The notes beneath the pieces are model-generated. The model saw nothing but the letters and a program-made list of their open reading frames with translations, did no database searches and had not been told where the DNA came from. Made by a program: the position numbers and the translations under genes. Positions 22,650 through 33,969 of a DNA stretch of 46,050 bases are shown here, piece by piece. The stretch covers positions 1 to 46,050 of the forward strand of contig JAIVFJ010000407.1 in assembly GCA_025765615.1 (NCBI GenBank). The letters run 5' to 3'. How positions within the stretch are numbered: the stretch's first letter is position 1; each line of letters starts with the position of its first letter. This stretch comes from Zopfochytrium polystomum (Eukaryota > Chytridiomycota > Chytridiomycetes > Chytridiales > Chytridiaceae).

Positions 22650-24759
22650 ATGAACCCCACCACCACCACTAATAAGCCCACCATCGTCTTCTACTACGGT
22701 ACGTACGTTCGTACGTTCGCAACGGGCGCATGCGCTGCTGCGAAAACGAACGTGCGCACGCACGCACGCACGCACGCGCTCGCGCTTTCCTCCTTTGATC
22801 GTGTGCGGCTGCGGCGGCTCTGACTGCTAACTGCTGACTGCTGGCTTCCCCTTCTTCTTCCAATCAATTACACTAGACGTCGTGTGCCCATGGGCCTACA
22901 TCGGCTCAAAGCGCATCGACGCCGTCGCCGCCGACGTCAATGCGACCATCGTGTGGACCCCGGTTCTCCTCGGCGGCATTTACAAGGCCACGGCCGCTCC
23001 TCAAGGTGAGGACCCGCAGCAGAACCGCCCGTCTATTCATTGATGCTCTTTTCTTCTTCGCTCTGGCTTTTTGTTGCACGCAGGCAAAGACGGATCGGCC
23101 ACCGACGTGATGCCCCTCAACAAGCGCGCCATACACACCCAAGAGCTCGTCAACACGCTCGATCGCTTCCAGGTCCCGCTCCAGTGGCACCCCAATCATC
23201 CGCTTCGAAGCATTAACGCCGGTCGTCTCCTCCATGCCGTAGTCGATAACGCTGACAGACGAAGGTCTTCGTGCCACGCGGAGCTTTGAAACTTCAAGAG
23301 CCCAAAACGAGTGCCATCATGCTGACCTTACCGATCTCGTTTTGCAACAGACTGACTCACCGCCTTTACAAGGCCTACTGGGTTGAAAATCTAAACGTGT
23401 CGGACCCGCAAGTGCTGCTCTCCCTGGTCTCAGAAGTGGGGTTGGGACCTTCGGCGTTCTCCGTCCCTCTGGGCGAATCACTCTTTTCCCACGAGTCGCT
23501 TGTGAAGGCCCTCACAAACGCTACCGCAGCGGCTGTCGCTCAAGGCGCGCCCGGAGTGCCGGCATTCTACCTCCCAAAGGTGTGTTTGTGGGGGGGGGGG
23601 GCAGCCTTAGTCACCCCGTCTCTTTTCTTTTCTTTCTGTTTTCCCCCAATATGCGACGACTGGTAACCTGCTTGTCCCATTTCAAAACGGGTCTCAGACC
23701 TCTTACAATGAACCCCGCCTGTACTGGGGCGGCGACCGTCTCCACTTTGTCGCAACTGCCCTCGCTGGTCGTCCCATTGCGCCCGAGCGAGCAATCTCCC
23801 TCCGCTCGCACCCAACGTCGTCCTACTTCCCCCTACGAACTCCCACAAATATGGCCGTGTTCGTAGACTTTTCTTCGCCCTGGGCTTTCATCGGCTGGTC
23901 TCGCCTCAAAGCAATCCAGGAGCTGGCGGGACCCCTGCTGAAGATCGAGCTGGTCCCCATCCTCCTCGGCGCCTTGTTTAAAACGTAGACATACTCCTAC
24001 TCCTCAACCCATAACCTCTTTTTTCCCCCCTCAAAAACTGGCGCCGATTCTGACCCTCGCTCCTTTGCAGGATTGGTACTCCTAACGTGCCGATGCTCGC
24101 CATCAGTGCGACCAAGCGCGAGTACGGTGCCCGTGACATGGACGAATGGTGCAGTTACTGGAACGCCGTTGACGCCGCCGAAAGTTCTCGCTTGGGCAAG
24201 GCCGCAGGAAGCGGTGGCATCAACCTCAGGTTTCCCGACGAGTTTCCCATTCGGTCGGTCACTGCCTTGAGAGTTGCTATTTTGGAGCCAAAGACCTTCG
24301 ACATTATATGTTCGTGCTGCTTCCTCTCTTGTTGGCGTGTTTTGCGGTCATCGACTGCCACTGGCTCGTTTGCTTTGGACTCACGCTATCTCTCCCTCCC
24401 TCTCTATCTATCGTTTTTGGCTTTCGCCAGATCGATCCGCGTGGGAACGCAACGTGCCGATAGCCAACGAAGCGGCCCTCGCCGAGTGCCTGACAGCCGC
24501 CGGATTCCCCGGCACCGAGCTGGTAGCGAGGGCGAAAACCGACGAGACGGCCCGGCAGACGCTGCGCGAGAACGGGGAGCGCGCGCTGCGCCTGGGGCTG
24601 TGCGGCGTGCCCACGTTTGTGCTGGGCGAAGGAAGCGAGGAGCAGCTCTTAGCGTGGGGGCAGGACCGCCTCGATGTTGTGACGGACTACCTGGCCGGGT
24701 GGAGGGTGGGAGGAGGAAAGAAGACAGGGCTAAGTTCCGCGTCAAACTCGAAGCTGTGA
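22650..24759 (+). CDS. Tandem two-domain GST-kappa / HCCA-isomerase (DsbA-like thioredoxin fold) protein, 480 aa
   Basis: Seven exons join in phase: 22650-22698, 22877-23005, 23084-23264, 23351-23579, 23698-23984, 24071-24309 and 24431-24759. Domain 1 starts IVFYYDVVCPWAYIG (Cys20) and ends GVPAFYLPK (188-196), the cis-proline turn. Domain 2 starts VFVDFSSPWAFIG (Ser256) and ends GVPTFVLGE. Each has LYKAYWVENLNVSD or YRSAWERNVPIAN, the family's L-YRA-W-E-xxI pattern. GST-kappa and 2-hydroxychromene-2-carboxylate isomerase use a serine at this site with glutathione; FrnE-type relatives use CPWC. Here domain 1 has Cys-Pro-Trp-Ala and domain 2 Ser-Pro-Trp-Ala, so chemistry may differ between halves. 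Usual members have one domain of about 200-220 aa. Substrate is unknown. No targeting peptide is evident. Confidence 0.88.
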
Positions 24760-25081
24760 ATCCGTAACTACTTTGATGTCTTTTCCTTAACAAGGAGGGT
24801 CCTCATTTTCATTTAAGAAATGGTTTCTGTGTGTCGCCGTCAGCATGGGAAAGAAAAAACCAAAGAGAAAATTCTTTCTGTTGGCCGAAAGAGATTTTGC
24901 AAGCTTGTCGGGATCAACTCTTCCTTGGCCTCGATCGAGAACCTGGTCGGTTGGTCGTGTGCGGCACACTCACCCGCTACGCTCCGCCACTTTCCATTCC
25001 TTACCTTGCCTTCTTCCAAACTATTACCCACCCCACCCCCCCTGCCCCTTGAGAGAGCAGCCAAGGACACACCCGCTCTTA

Positions 25082-28000
25082 ATGCCCTTTCCGGGCCACA
25101 ATGGCGGCGGCGGCGGCTGGGCCGCGAAGTCGGGGACAACAGCGCAGCAGGCATCGGTGGCGAGCCATGACGGGCGCAGCGTCGATGACGCCTTCGCCCT
25201 GTTTTCCAGTGGAGGCGGCGGGGGCAGTAGCAGCGGCAGTGGCGCCGTGGACTCGGACTCGGACCCGCGCGCCATCGACGTCGACGACGATCACTACGGC
25301 AGCGAGGACGACGAGGTGCCCGTGCTCTCTCGCCACGGCGCAGGCTCGGTTCTCGGCTCTGCAGTACGTATCGCTGGGCAGGCATTCAGTTTTACCTGTT
25401 GAATTACGCTTTTCTCTTTGCTTTGGGCACGCCAATGGTACTGGGAAGGCGGCCAACCCGTAGCGGCCGCCGTTGTCGGCCGTTGGAGGCTTGCCTATTT
25501 GTTTGACTGACCCACCCAAATTTCCTTACCGCACCAAATCTCCGCTTACGCACTTGCGCGCTCCGCTTACCCCTCTACATTCTGCCCGCTTTTCGAACAC
25601 GCGGCGGGGCATGTCAATCGCCTTGCAACAGCGCATCTCGCGGACGTATCAGCCGTTGGATGCCGGTCCGGGCGAGGATGACGGTTTAGCACCAGCTCGG
25701 GTCTGTTGTTCGCACCCCACCCTCTAACCCGTCGCCCGCTAAATCGTGCGATCGCACAAAATCAAATCCCCCTTCTGCTCACAGCGGCCACTACGCAGAT
25801 CATCTGCTTCAGCAGCCGCCAACGATCGCAGGCGTCGTCGCCGGTCGTGGTGGACATTTCTCGTCTGTTGCCTGTCTGTGCCGTCGGTCGTTCGGGACGC
25901 TCTTTTTCGGGGCAATCGCGTCACCGTGCTTCCGCGGACAATTCTCGTGCCAGGTGTGCTTATTGGTCTGCCCTCCAGCTTTACTTCTCTTCACCTTCAT
26001 CACTCCTCAGTTTGATTTCCTCACACCCTTTGTTTCAGTCGACCGGCAAGCCGCATCTTACCCTCCCAATACGGTCCGAAACCAAAAGTACAACCTCATT
26101 TCGTTTTTGCCGATTGTTCTGTACGAACAGGTGTGTTCCTGCTTTCAAGAAAGATTGGCATTCGCAAACTCTAACCTTCATCGCTTTGAAGTTCAAATTC
26201 TTTTTCAACCTTTACTTCCTACTTGTTGCACTTTCGCAATTTGTTCCAGCTTTGAAAATCGGTGAGTTTATTAATACCAGCTAATGTGAATTCCCCCGTT
26301 GAAGGCACGTATTTTAGGGTACCTCTTCACATACTTCGCACCGTTGGCGTTCGTTTTAGCGGTAACAATTGGAAAGGAAGCGCTTGATGACTATAAGCGT
26401 TACAAGCGTGACAAAGTTCGTATCCGATCTGTCGTCGGCGCTCACTAAGATGAACTTGCAGGAGGCCAACTCCCAGCTCTACAGAAAGTTGACTCCCCAG
26501 GGAGCAGAGAGCATTCCTAGTTCGCAGATTAGAGTGGGCGATCTTATCTACATATCGAAAGACCAAAGGGTAATGAAGCAATGTGATTCGCTGGCATTGC
26601 TGATTAACCGTTTTGTCTTCGTAGGTGCCAGCAGATTGCATTCTTCTTCGCACAGAAGATGCAAGTGGAACGTGCTTTATTCGCACGGATCAGCTTGATG
26701 GCGAAACAGACTGGAAACTTAGGTGCTTTGCAGTGTTGGGACTCTACATCCTTTGCTTATCATTAATTCTCAGGATCGCAGTCCCAATGTGCCAAAAATT
26801 GCCCGCCGACGACTCCCTTCTTGACCTTCGCCTCTCAATTTACGGTATGTCCCTTTACTTATTTTTATTTTTATTGTAATATCCGAATTATGCCTTAGTG
26901 ACAACTATCCTGTTTCAGCGGATCGTCCAATGAAAGACATTCACACCTTTTTGGGGAACATTAGCAAGAACAGTGATGTGAGTAGCCGCAGCAGCGACTG
27001 CTTCCTTTTGCGAGCTCATTTCTTCCATAGATCTCTGAAACCCAGCCACTGACTGTTGACAACACATTGTGGAGTAATACTGTTGTAGCATCAGGATTGG
27101 TTCTTGGCGCAGTAGTATACACAGGCAGAGAAACCAGGGCCGTGATGAACACAAGCTTCCCAAAAACCAAAGTTGGTCTGCTCGATTTGGAAATTAATCG
27201 CCTAGCAAAGGTGGGTGATGGATGCAACTCAACTTTGCGCGTGTTCGTTCATTTTTCTAAACTAGCGACGTAGATTTTGGCGTTTGTCACGCTCTTGTTG
27301 TCTGCTGCAATGGTTGTTTTGAATGGCTTGAAAGGGCTTTGGTACGTTTACCTCTTTCGGTTTCTCATTCTCTTTTCGTCGATAATTCCCATAAGGCAAG
27401 TTTTCTTCTTCTACGCGTATTGGGCGCATCGTTTCCTGACTTGCAAAGATAGTTTGCGAGTCAACCTCGATATGGGAAAGACGGTGTACTCGATGCAGAT
27501 AATGAGTGACAAGAAAATTCCTGACACGATCGTCCGCACCTCAACAATTCCCGAGGAACTTGGACGGATCGAATATGTTTTGACAGACAAGACTGGGACC
27601 CTGACAAAGAATGGTACGAAGTATTGACTCGATGCAGCTGCCTGACGAATATTCCCAATCATTTTCAGAAATGGAGCTGAAGCGACTTCACATGGGCACC
27701 ATGTCGTTTGGTGTCGATTCCATGGATGATGTTCGCGTCCATTTACAGACGGCTTTGCAGTCACAAAACGGTAGGTTGCGACGTCGTCTAGCTATCTAGT
27801 TGCTGAGGAGGTGTCTGTATTAGAGACGAATTTCGTTGGGTATCGCCCAAAACGAGGTCGCGATATATCGTCTCGAGTGCTCGACATCGTGACAACACTA
27901 GCTCTGTGCCACAATGTGACACCAGTTGTTTCTCTTGACGGGATCACAACATATCAAGCAGCATCGCCGGACGAAGTTGCGATCGTCAAATGGACCAGCA

Positions 28001-30188
28001 CAGTCGGCGTAACTTTGCACAAGCGATCTCTCACTCACATACACCTTCAGGTCAGTGATCGCCTGCTGGGCGATTCGAAGACCACCCCAGCGACCAGCGC
28101 GCCGAGCGCTACAGCAAAGGACCAGCTGCTTTCGTACCAAATATTAAACGTATTTCCATTTACGTCTGAGACCAAACGCATGGGTATCATCGTCAGAAGC
28201 GAAGCGACTCGCGAAATTTGGTTTTTGGTCAAAGGCGCCGACGGAGTAATGGCCCGACTGGTCCGATACAATGACTGGTTGGAGGAGGAGTGTGGGAACA
28301 TGGCACGGGAGGGATTGCGAACGCTAGTCATTGCGCGGAGACGGCTATCGGAGGAAGAGTACTCAGACTTTGATCGAAGGTGGGCAGCGTTGAAAGTTTG
28401 CATTTTGGAGTTGAGACCTGATTTTTTTGTTTAGATACAACGCCGCACAGATTTCGACAAGTGAACGAGCTGAACTGACACGGGCGGCGATTGGGGGCAT
28501 TGAACGAGAACTGGAGCTGTTGGGTCTAACTGGCGTCGAGGACAAGCTGCAGGACGAAGTTAAGATTTCGCTCGAGCTTTTGCGTAATGCAGGCATCAAG
28601 ATCTGGATGCTTACTGGAGACAAGATCGAAACAGCCTCTTGCATTGCCGTCAGTAGCAAGCTTGTTGCTCGTAATCAGTCGATCCACACGATATCTAAAG
28701 GTATCGTACGGCGTTGTGCAGAAGAACCCAAAGTCAATATTGTTTCTTTGAAAATTTAGTGTCCGATCCGACGCGAGCGCTGGACGAGCTAGACATACTT
28801 CGAAGCAAAGGAGATGTTGCGCTTATTGTGGACGGGGAAAGCTTGCACACTTTTACTCAGTACCACGTGGAAACATTCACACGATGCGCTCTTACGCTTC
28901 CTGTGGTCGTATGCTGTCGATGCTCTCCTACGCAAAAGGCCGAGATAACCAGCATCATCCGGCAGTACACGGGGCGGCGCGTGCTTGCCATCGGGGACGG
29001 CGGCAATGACGTGAGCATGATTCAGGCGGCAGACATCGGAGTCGGCATTGTGGGCAAGGAAGGGCGGCAAGCGAGCTTGGCGGCCGACTTTTCTGTCACG
29101 CAATTCAGCTTTATAACGCGTTTGATGCTGTGGCATGGGCGGAACTCATGTTTGTAGAATTTCTCCGCTGACACAGCATACTGATGTCCTGGGATCAGAC
29201 AAGCGGTCTGCGAAACTTAGTCAGTTCGTTATACATCGGGGCCTCATCATCAGTGTAATGCAAGCAGTGTTCTCAGCGATTTTCTACTTTGCCCCGCTTC
29301 CCCTATATCAGGTGAGCTCTGCAAAACGTCCCCATGATGGTCGCTTCGACAGCGTCGCTTACTTTTCGTCTCCGATTTTGCTCAAAAGGGATGGCTACTG
29401 GTGGGATACGCGACGATTTACACTATGGCACCTGTCTTTTCTCTGGTTTTGGACAAGGACTTGACGGAAGAAACGGCGCTGCTGTATCCGGAGCTGTACA
29501 AGGAACTGCGCAAGGTTTGTGGCCCCCTCCGCGGTCCATACTGGAACACTTACACGAATACTCTGAACTGCAGGGTCGATCTCTGTCTTACCGAACGTTT
29601 TTCACGTGGCTTCTCATCAGTGTCTACCAAGGTGTGAGAAGTGCTCTAAACAACAGCCAACATTGAACTCCCACTAACCCTCTGCTGCGGTGCAGGCGGC
29701 GCAATCATGATTCTTTCTCTATGGCTGTTCGAGGACGAGTTTGTGAACGTGGTTGCGATTTCGTTTACTGCTCTCGTTTTTAATGAGCTGCTGATGGTGG
29801 CGTTGGAAATCGTAACCTGGCACCCTCTGATGGTTTGGTCCGAGATCATGACAGTAGCCGTATACATTGGCAGCATGTTTTGGCTCAAGACTGATTTTGG
29901 TGGGTGCCAGCTTGTAATTTGCATTGCGTTCGACAAAATTGCTAACGCATAAGATTCTCCGTCCCCCGTTTCTCCGCCGAACACATACGCTGGGTCATAC
30001 TGCTGCGCAAACCCACAATTTCTTTCCTGAATTACCCCAACGTGTCCCCAGACATGCAATTTATCCTGACGTGGGTGTTTGTGTGGAAGGTGGCGATCAT
30101 AACGTCGGTGAGCAGCCTTCCGCTGTACTTGATCAAGTACCTTCGGTCGGTGCACAGCCCGGCAATCTACCGAAAGCTGCAGGGTTGA
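25082..30188 (+). CDS. P4-ATPase (phospholipid flippase), ATP9/Neo1 class
   Basis: Many short exons encode a class-2 P4-ATPase, roughly 1,050 aa, of the type acting in Golgi and endosomal membranes. In order: an acidic Gly/Ser-rich N-terminus (from ATG 25082, [10 protein letters not shown]); a basic segment with [15 protein letters not shown] (25840); [20 protein letters not shown] (26060-26120), as in ATP9; [20 protein letters not shown] (26195); the actuator motif LDGETDWK (26694); [20 protein letters not shown] with phosphorylated Asp near 27586; nucleotide-binding RMGIIVRS and FLVKGADGV (28180-28245); [10 protein letters not shown] (28610); [11 protein letters not shown] (28990); and C-terminal membrane segments ending [17 protein letters not shown] with TGA 30186-30188. 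ATP9 and Neo1 act without a CDC50 partner. One intron, 27396-27452, uses a GC donor. The N-terminal exon structure (25364-25760) is not fully resolved. Confidence 0.92.
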
Positions 30189-30367
30189 TCGACATCGACG
30201 CGTCGATTCCATTTCGCTCTCACTCGCGCTCTCCTTTTTTTTTATTTTTTTTTTTTTTTTTTAGATGAATGAGATCGCGCTTCGCTCATTGTCCTGTTGC
30301 TTTCTTTCCGTTCGGCTTCTGGGTTGGTTTGCCGGTTGGTCGAAAATGGTGTCAGCCGTGGTTGACA
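30189..30367 (+). other. 3' region of the P4-ATPase gene with T-rich run
   Basis: A T-rich run at 30235-30263 ends in TTTTTTAG. It could be a UTR tract or a splice acceptor for an alternative last exon. No further coding sequence with flippase similarity follows; the main frame already ends at the conserved C-terminus. Confidence 0.5.
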
Positions 30368-30383
30368 GGGGGCACGGGAAATC
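30368..30383 (+). repeat. Left terminal inverted repeat of the Harbinger element
   Basis: Sixteen bases, GGGGGCACGGGAAATC, identical to the reverse complement of 33206-33221. It lies about 210 bp beyond the transposase stop codon. Confidence 0.85.
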
Positions 30384-30592
30384 AAAGGAGGGACCAGAAT
30401 TTCTTTATTTCACCGGAAAAAATAAAATAAACTACAAGTGTCCCGTTCGCGGGCCGGTTGCCAGTCGCTTTTGCCGCTTGCTGCTCTTCTCCCTCTTCTT
30501 ATTGCCCCATTTGGATGATCCTGTTAGAATCGGGTTCGGCCCAAATAATGCATGAATCTTCGGTATAACAGGCCACCGAGCCTCCCCACCCA

Positions 30593-31559
30593 TCATGACT
30601 TGAACAATTCAGGCACTGCATTGAAAAAAACGGGATGGCGACCCCGCTCATGGCGGTACGGTGCCGCCAGCACATCGAAATCCTTCAGGCAGCCGTTAAC
30701 ATTTTCATGATGAGATTGAAAAAGAGAGAGGGCACGTCGTAAAACTTTCTCGTTCAAAGTCTTTGCAGAACGAGTTTTTGTGATGATTTGGGGGGGGCCC
30801 CTGAAGCCAGAGTCGCCACCAATCGTTTCTCCGAGACGTAGCTTTGGAAGGAGCTCTGATTTCGCTATTGTGCGGTCGTGGTGACTTCCGCACGGGTGAC
30901 CCTCTGAGACAAACACAATCTGACCGGTGCCCGTGGCCGTGGCAATCAAGTAACGTAGGCCAGGCCCATTGAACTTGTGGCTATAGTCACCAGAGTCAAC
31001 TTCTTTTCACTCGCGCGTCTGACAGTCAATACCATCAACGTACATCGTCAGCTCAGAGGTATTCCAATTTATGAAGCGATCCTCTAGTTGAATCTTAAGA
31101 AGGTTTTGTCAATGACATTTCCACAGTTGACACAACTCAAGATTCACTCACCACGTCCATTTCTGCAAGAGCATCCACTGCAATATCACACCACTTTGAG
31201 AAGGTCTTCTCATCACATCGAAGGAGTGCGGCTGCTTGGGGTTGTGTGGGGTAGCACTTGAGAAAGTAAAGGCCCCACAGAAGATGCCGTGGCTCAAACG
31301 TGACTCTCTTGGCGTGTAGTGTAGTCCAAAGGGTGGTGCAGGTTTCAGGCGGAGCACCAAAATGGCTGACAAAGCGTGTTCTGAAAGCAGACAGATGCGG
31401 AGAAAGCCGAATGATGGGCTCCGCCACAGCTTTCCAGTCGATGTCTTTGTCGTCCGATTGTTTTGGCATTCCTCTTTTCATTCTTTCTGTTTTGCGACCT
31501 GCCATCTGTTTATAATATATATATTGAAGGTAGGGCGGTGGCTCATCTGATCTCGCCAC
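30593..31559 (-). pseudogene. PIF/Harbinger-type DDE transposase, interrupted by one in-frame TGA
   Basis: Exon 1 is 31559-31152 and exon 2 is 31093-30593, joined by a 58-bp intron (GTGAGT...AAG). The product would be about 300 aa. The N-terminal part has a helical DNA-binding region (FLKCYPTQPQAAALLRCDEK followed by TFSKW). The catalytic core follows: VDGIDC (first Asp), YSHKFNGPGLRY, GGDSGFRG (second Asp), then HHENVNGCLKDF (Glu), with 35 residues between second Asp and Glu. These are the Harbinger DDE signature. A TGA at 31009-31007 interrupts the frame between VDGIDCQTRE and the YSHKF motif; all else reads through in one frame. MAGRKTERM at 31505 is an alternative start. A recent loss is likely, unless TGA is read through or the base is an assembly error. 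Confidence 0.85.
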
Positions 31560-32082
31560 CTGTGGTCGAATGAAGTTACACTCATTTTTTTTCGTGCCCG
31601 CCTGACTCTGCCCTCACCAATTAATGATACAGGAATTCTCGGCTTCCATGGTGGGTTTGGCATCACCTGACTCTACCGTTATCAATTAATGGCACCGGAA
31701 TTCTCGTTTCAACCTGGCTGTCGCTTTGTTTCCTTGCTGTCTTCCAATATGGGCACCGGAAAATGTGGCGTGGAGCCAAGAAAAAAAAACAGCCTGCTGC
31801 AGAAGTGACTGCTGGAGACTGATGCTAAATTTCCGGGGAGCCACCGGAAATGATCAGTTTTGGCTGGGGTTGCAGTTTTGCACCATCAAACCACAAATCC
31901 CTTAATTAAAAGTATAGCAAAAAAGAGAAAATTCCGGTGCCTGCCCCATTTTCCGGGATCTCACTGGAAAGGTTCGAAAACAGAGGCAAGAAAAAAAGGA
32001 CAAACAGTGGTGAAGGAGCAATGGGGATGAAGGTCGTTGAGAATTCGACGGTATAAATGGGCTGGGGCTCTTCTATCGGTGT
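31560..32082. promoter_or_regulatory. Intergenic region between divergent transposon genes, with repeated CACCGGAA motif
   Basis: GCACCGGAA or close forms occur near 31690 (GGCACCGGAATTC), 31750 (GGGCACCGGAAAATG), 31841 (GCCACCGGAAATG) and, inverted, 31927 (AATTCCGGTGCC); another CACCGGAAAAA lies near the left terminus at about 30412. A tandem near-duplicate of about 65 bp covers 31605-31655 and 31670-31715. These are candidate binding sites for element-encoded proteins. A TATA-like GTATAAATG at 32051-32059 lies just upstream of the plus-strand ORF. Confidence 0.55.
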
Positions 32083-33117
32083 ATGGTTCGGAAAAAAGAT
32101 AACGACAAGGAGTGGAGCGCAGCCGATTGGGAAAACCTCAGTCAACGCGCCCAGGCCCTTTCCCAATCCGGAGACCATTGTCTTCAAGCAGAAAACCTCT
32201 CCGCCCAAGAAATCAAAACACACTTCCCTTCTTTTGTCAAATTCTCCACTGCGTTCTTCAATAGAAAGTTCCAAGGTAGTATTCGCATTTCGATCTGAAT
32301 CCAAAGACCTTTTTACTTACTCTTCACTTCCCCGCCTTCCCCCCAATTCACAGAGTGGCGCCAAAAAGCGCTGACAGACCGTGTGATCTCAAATATCCAG
32401 GCTTCAGCCTCGGCAATACTCGCCCTCCCAGTCGAACCTGTCAAACCTCCGCCTGCTCCTCCATCTGTTCGGTCTGCAGCACCACAATCGCCAGCACACA
32501 CAAGAAAAAAGAGCAAGAAGAAAGACCAGCGAACTCGTCACAAAAGGATGCCTCGGAGACACCATCACGTCGACAGCAGCGACTTGTCCGACACTGAAAA
32601 TGTTTCCCCCGAACCTCCTTCGCCACCAAGGAAGAAAAGACAGCTTTCCCCACTTTCTGTTCGGTCTTCCCGATCATCGTCTTCTCGACGATCACGCCAG
32701 AAGAGCCCACCTCCAATGACTTCAGCCTGCGCACAGGATGTCGTTGAGATTCCACGAAAGTGTGTCTATCGGCTGAAGTGTTTCGAGGGCCCCCCAAAAA
32801 AGTTTGCTGTCACCTTCCATCCGCTTGCTGGGTATGATGTCGTTGCGACTGTACACGACAACAGGCACGCCATTGTTATAACATGCACCCTTGCAACTGA
32901 CGAAAATGACGACGACCCCTGGAATGCCAAGCAGATCCATGATCGGACTTTAAAAAGCCTTACTACTGAGCTGTCAAATCAAATTGTTCTTGCACCACCG
33001 AAATTCGTTGTTGAGGTACCTGTTGATTGTATGCTGTCAGATGTTCTTCAAACCTACCCTGTCAGCAACAATCGAGGTGTGTTCGGCTATGTGATCTGTG
33101 CGGTCCAGCGAGTATAA
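32083..33117 (+). CDS. Harbinger element second ORF (putative Myb/SANT-like DNA-binding protein), 318 aa
   Basis: Exons 32083-32275 and 32354-33117 join in phase (KFQ|EWRQKAL) across a 78-bp intron (GTAGTA...CACAG); stop TAA 33115-33117. Harbinger elements commonly encode a second, Myb/SANT-like protein that helps the transposase bind DNA and enter the nucleus. The N-terminal 70 residues carry spaced tryptophans (EWSAADWENL, later EWRQKAL) in predicted helices, compatible with but not proof of a Myb-like trihelix. The middle is basic, Ser/Arg/Pro rich (KKSKKKDQRTRHKR, RSSRSSSSRRSRQKS), likely nuclear localisation. The last 115 residues form an ordered, strand-rich domain of unknown fold (RLKCFEGPPKKFAVTF through VICAVQRV). 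The frame is intact. Confidence 0.75.
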
Positions 33118-33205
33118 TGCCTGTGCAAATACAATTTTTGCAATTTTTTTTTTCTTGTGGTTCCAGTTCGGAAGAGCGCAAACGCACATTCCAGTTGCAC
33201 CCACC

Positions 33206-33221
33206 GATTTCCCGTGCCCCC
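33206..33221 (-). repeat. Right terminal inverted repeat of the Harbinger element
   Basis: GATTTCCCGTGCCCCC, the exact inverse of the left repeat, lies about 90 bp after the stop of the second ORF. A sixth C follows at 33222. Confidence 0.85.
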
Positions 33222-33346
33222 CAGAAGAGAAGGAGAGACACTCGAGAGAGACAAATGCAACAAAAAAGAAGAAAAAAAATCCCACTTTGTGGGCGGCCTT
33301 GGGGCTGTGCAGACATTGAGTCCCCCAGTGCTCGCCTGTCCCAGCC

Positions 33347-33969
33347 ATGCCGTCGACGGGTTCCGAGGCCTTAGTCGTCACCTTTGTGTAAGCATGCATT
33401 TGCATGAGAGGAGGGAGACTGGGGGTTCCTCCCCTCCCCGTTACCACCTTCTCTACTCACCACCCTCTCCACGCAAAATGCCACTATCCGAAACAGAGTT
33501 TACGTGGCCGTTATCGTCGCCATTAGCGGCATATTCGTAATCGGGGCGTACTTCCTTTACCGCGAGTACAAAAAGAGGTCGGTCTGCCCTTCCTGCATGG
33601 CGCATGTTGTTTGGTTGATTGTTGCAAAAGCTAGTTCGAAGCTCTTTTGTCTGTCGCCAAGTGTTAGCGTTATTTAACCATTCACTCCAACTACCTGTCT
33701 GTCTGGAAAGCCAACTGAGAAAGCAGCAGTACATGCAAACCCTGGCTACACTGCAGTCGCAGCAGCAACAGCATCTCTCCGTGATCGTCGTCCCTCAAAC
33801 AGCGTATCCAGCAACGGGAACTGCTGCTGCGGTGGTGGGAGCTGGCCTCGCCTATCCTGTCGGGCCAGGCCAAGCGCAGCTCGCCTGGCAGCAGCAACAA
33901 TACTCTTCTGCTTCTTCCTCCCCAAAGGCCTCTTCTCTTAACCCAACCTACAAAGTAACCAGTATCTGA
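33347..33969 (+). CDS. Small single-pass membrane protein with Gln/Ala-rich tail, 126 aa
   Basis: Three exons join in phase: 33347-33387 (donor GTAAGC), 33497-33577 (donor GTCGGT) and 33711-33969 (stop TGA). The N-terminus MPSTGSEALVV leads into one hydrophobic helix, VAVIVAISGIFVIGAYF, followed by basic YREYKKSQLRKQQ, giving an N-out/C-in signature. The tail is Gln-, Ala- and Gly-rich (QSQQQQHLSV, AAVVGAGLAYPVG, AWQQQQYSS). No family is recognised. The phase agreement of all joins and the sharp membrane segment support a real gene. Note that the distal exons are short, so an upstream exon cannot be excluded. Confidence 0.65.

Larger units (their letters stand above)
30368..33222. mobile_element. 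PIF/Harbinger DNA transposon, about 2.85 kb, with 16-bp terminal inverted repeats
   Basis: GGGGGCACGGGAAATC at 30368-30383 is matched by its exact reverse complement at 33206-33221. Between them lie a minus-strand DDE transposase (31559-30593) and a plus-strand second ORF (32083-33117), divergent, the standard layout of PIF/Harbinger elements. It sits between the end of the flippase gene and a small membrane-protein gene. Adjacent trinucleotides (ACA left, AGA or CAG right, depending on whether a sixth C is counted) are not a perfect 3-bp target duplication. The repeats and matched ORFs support one nearly complete copy. Confidence 0.85.
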
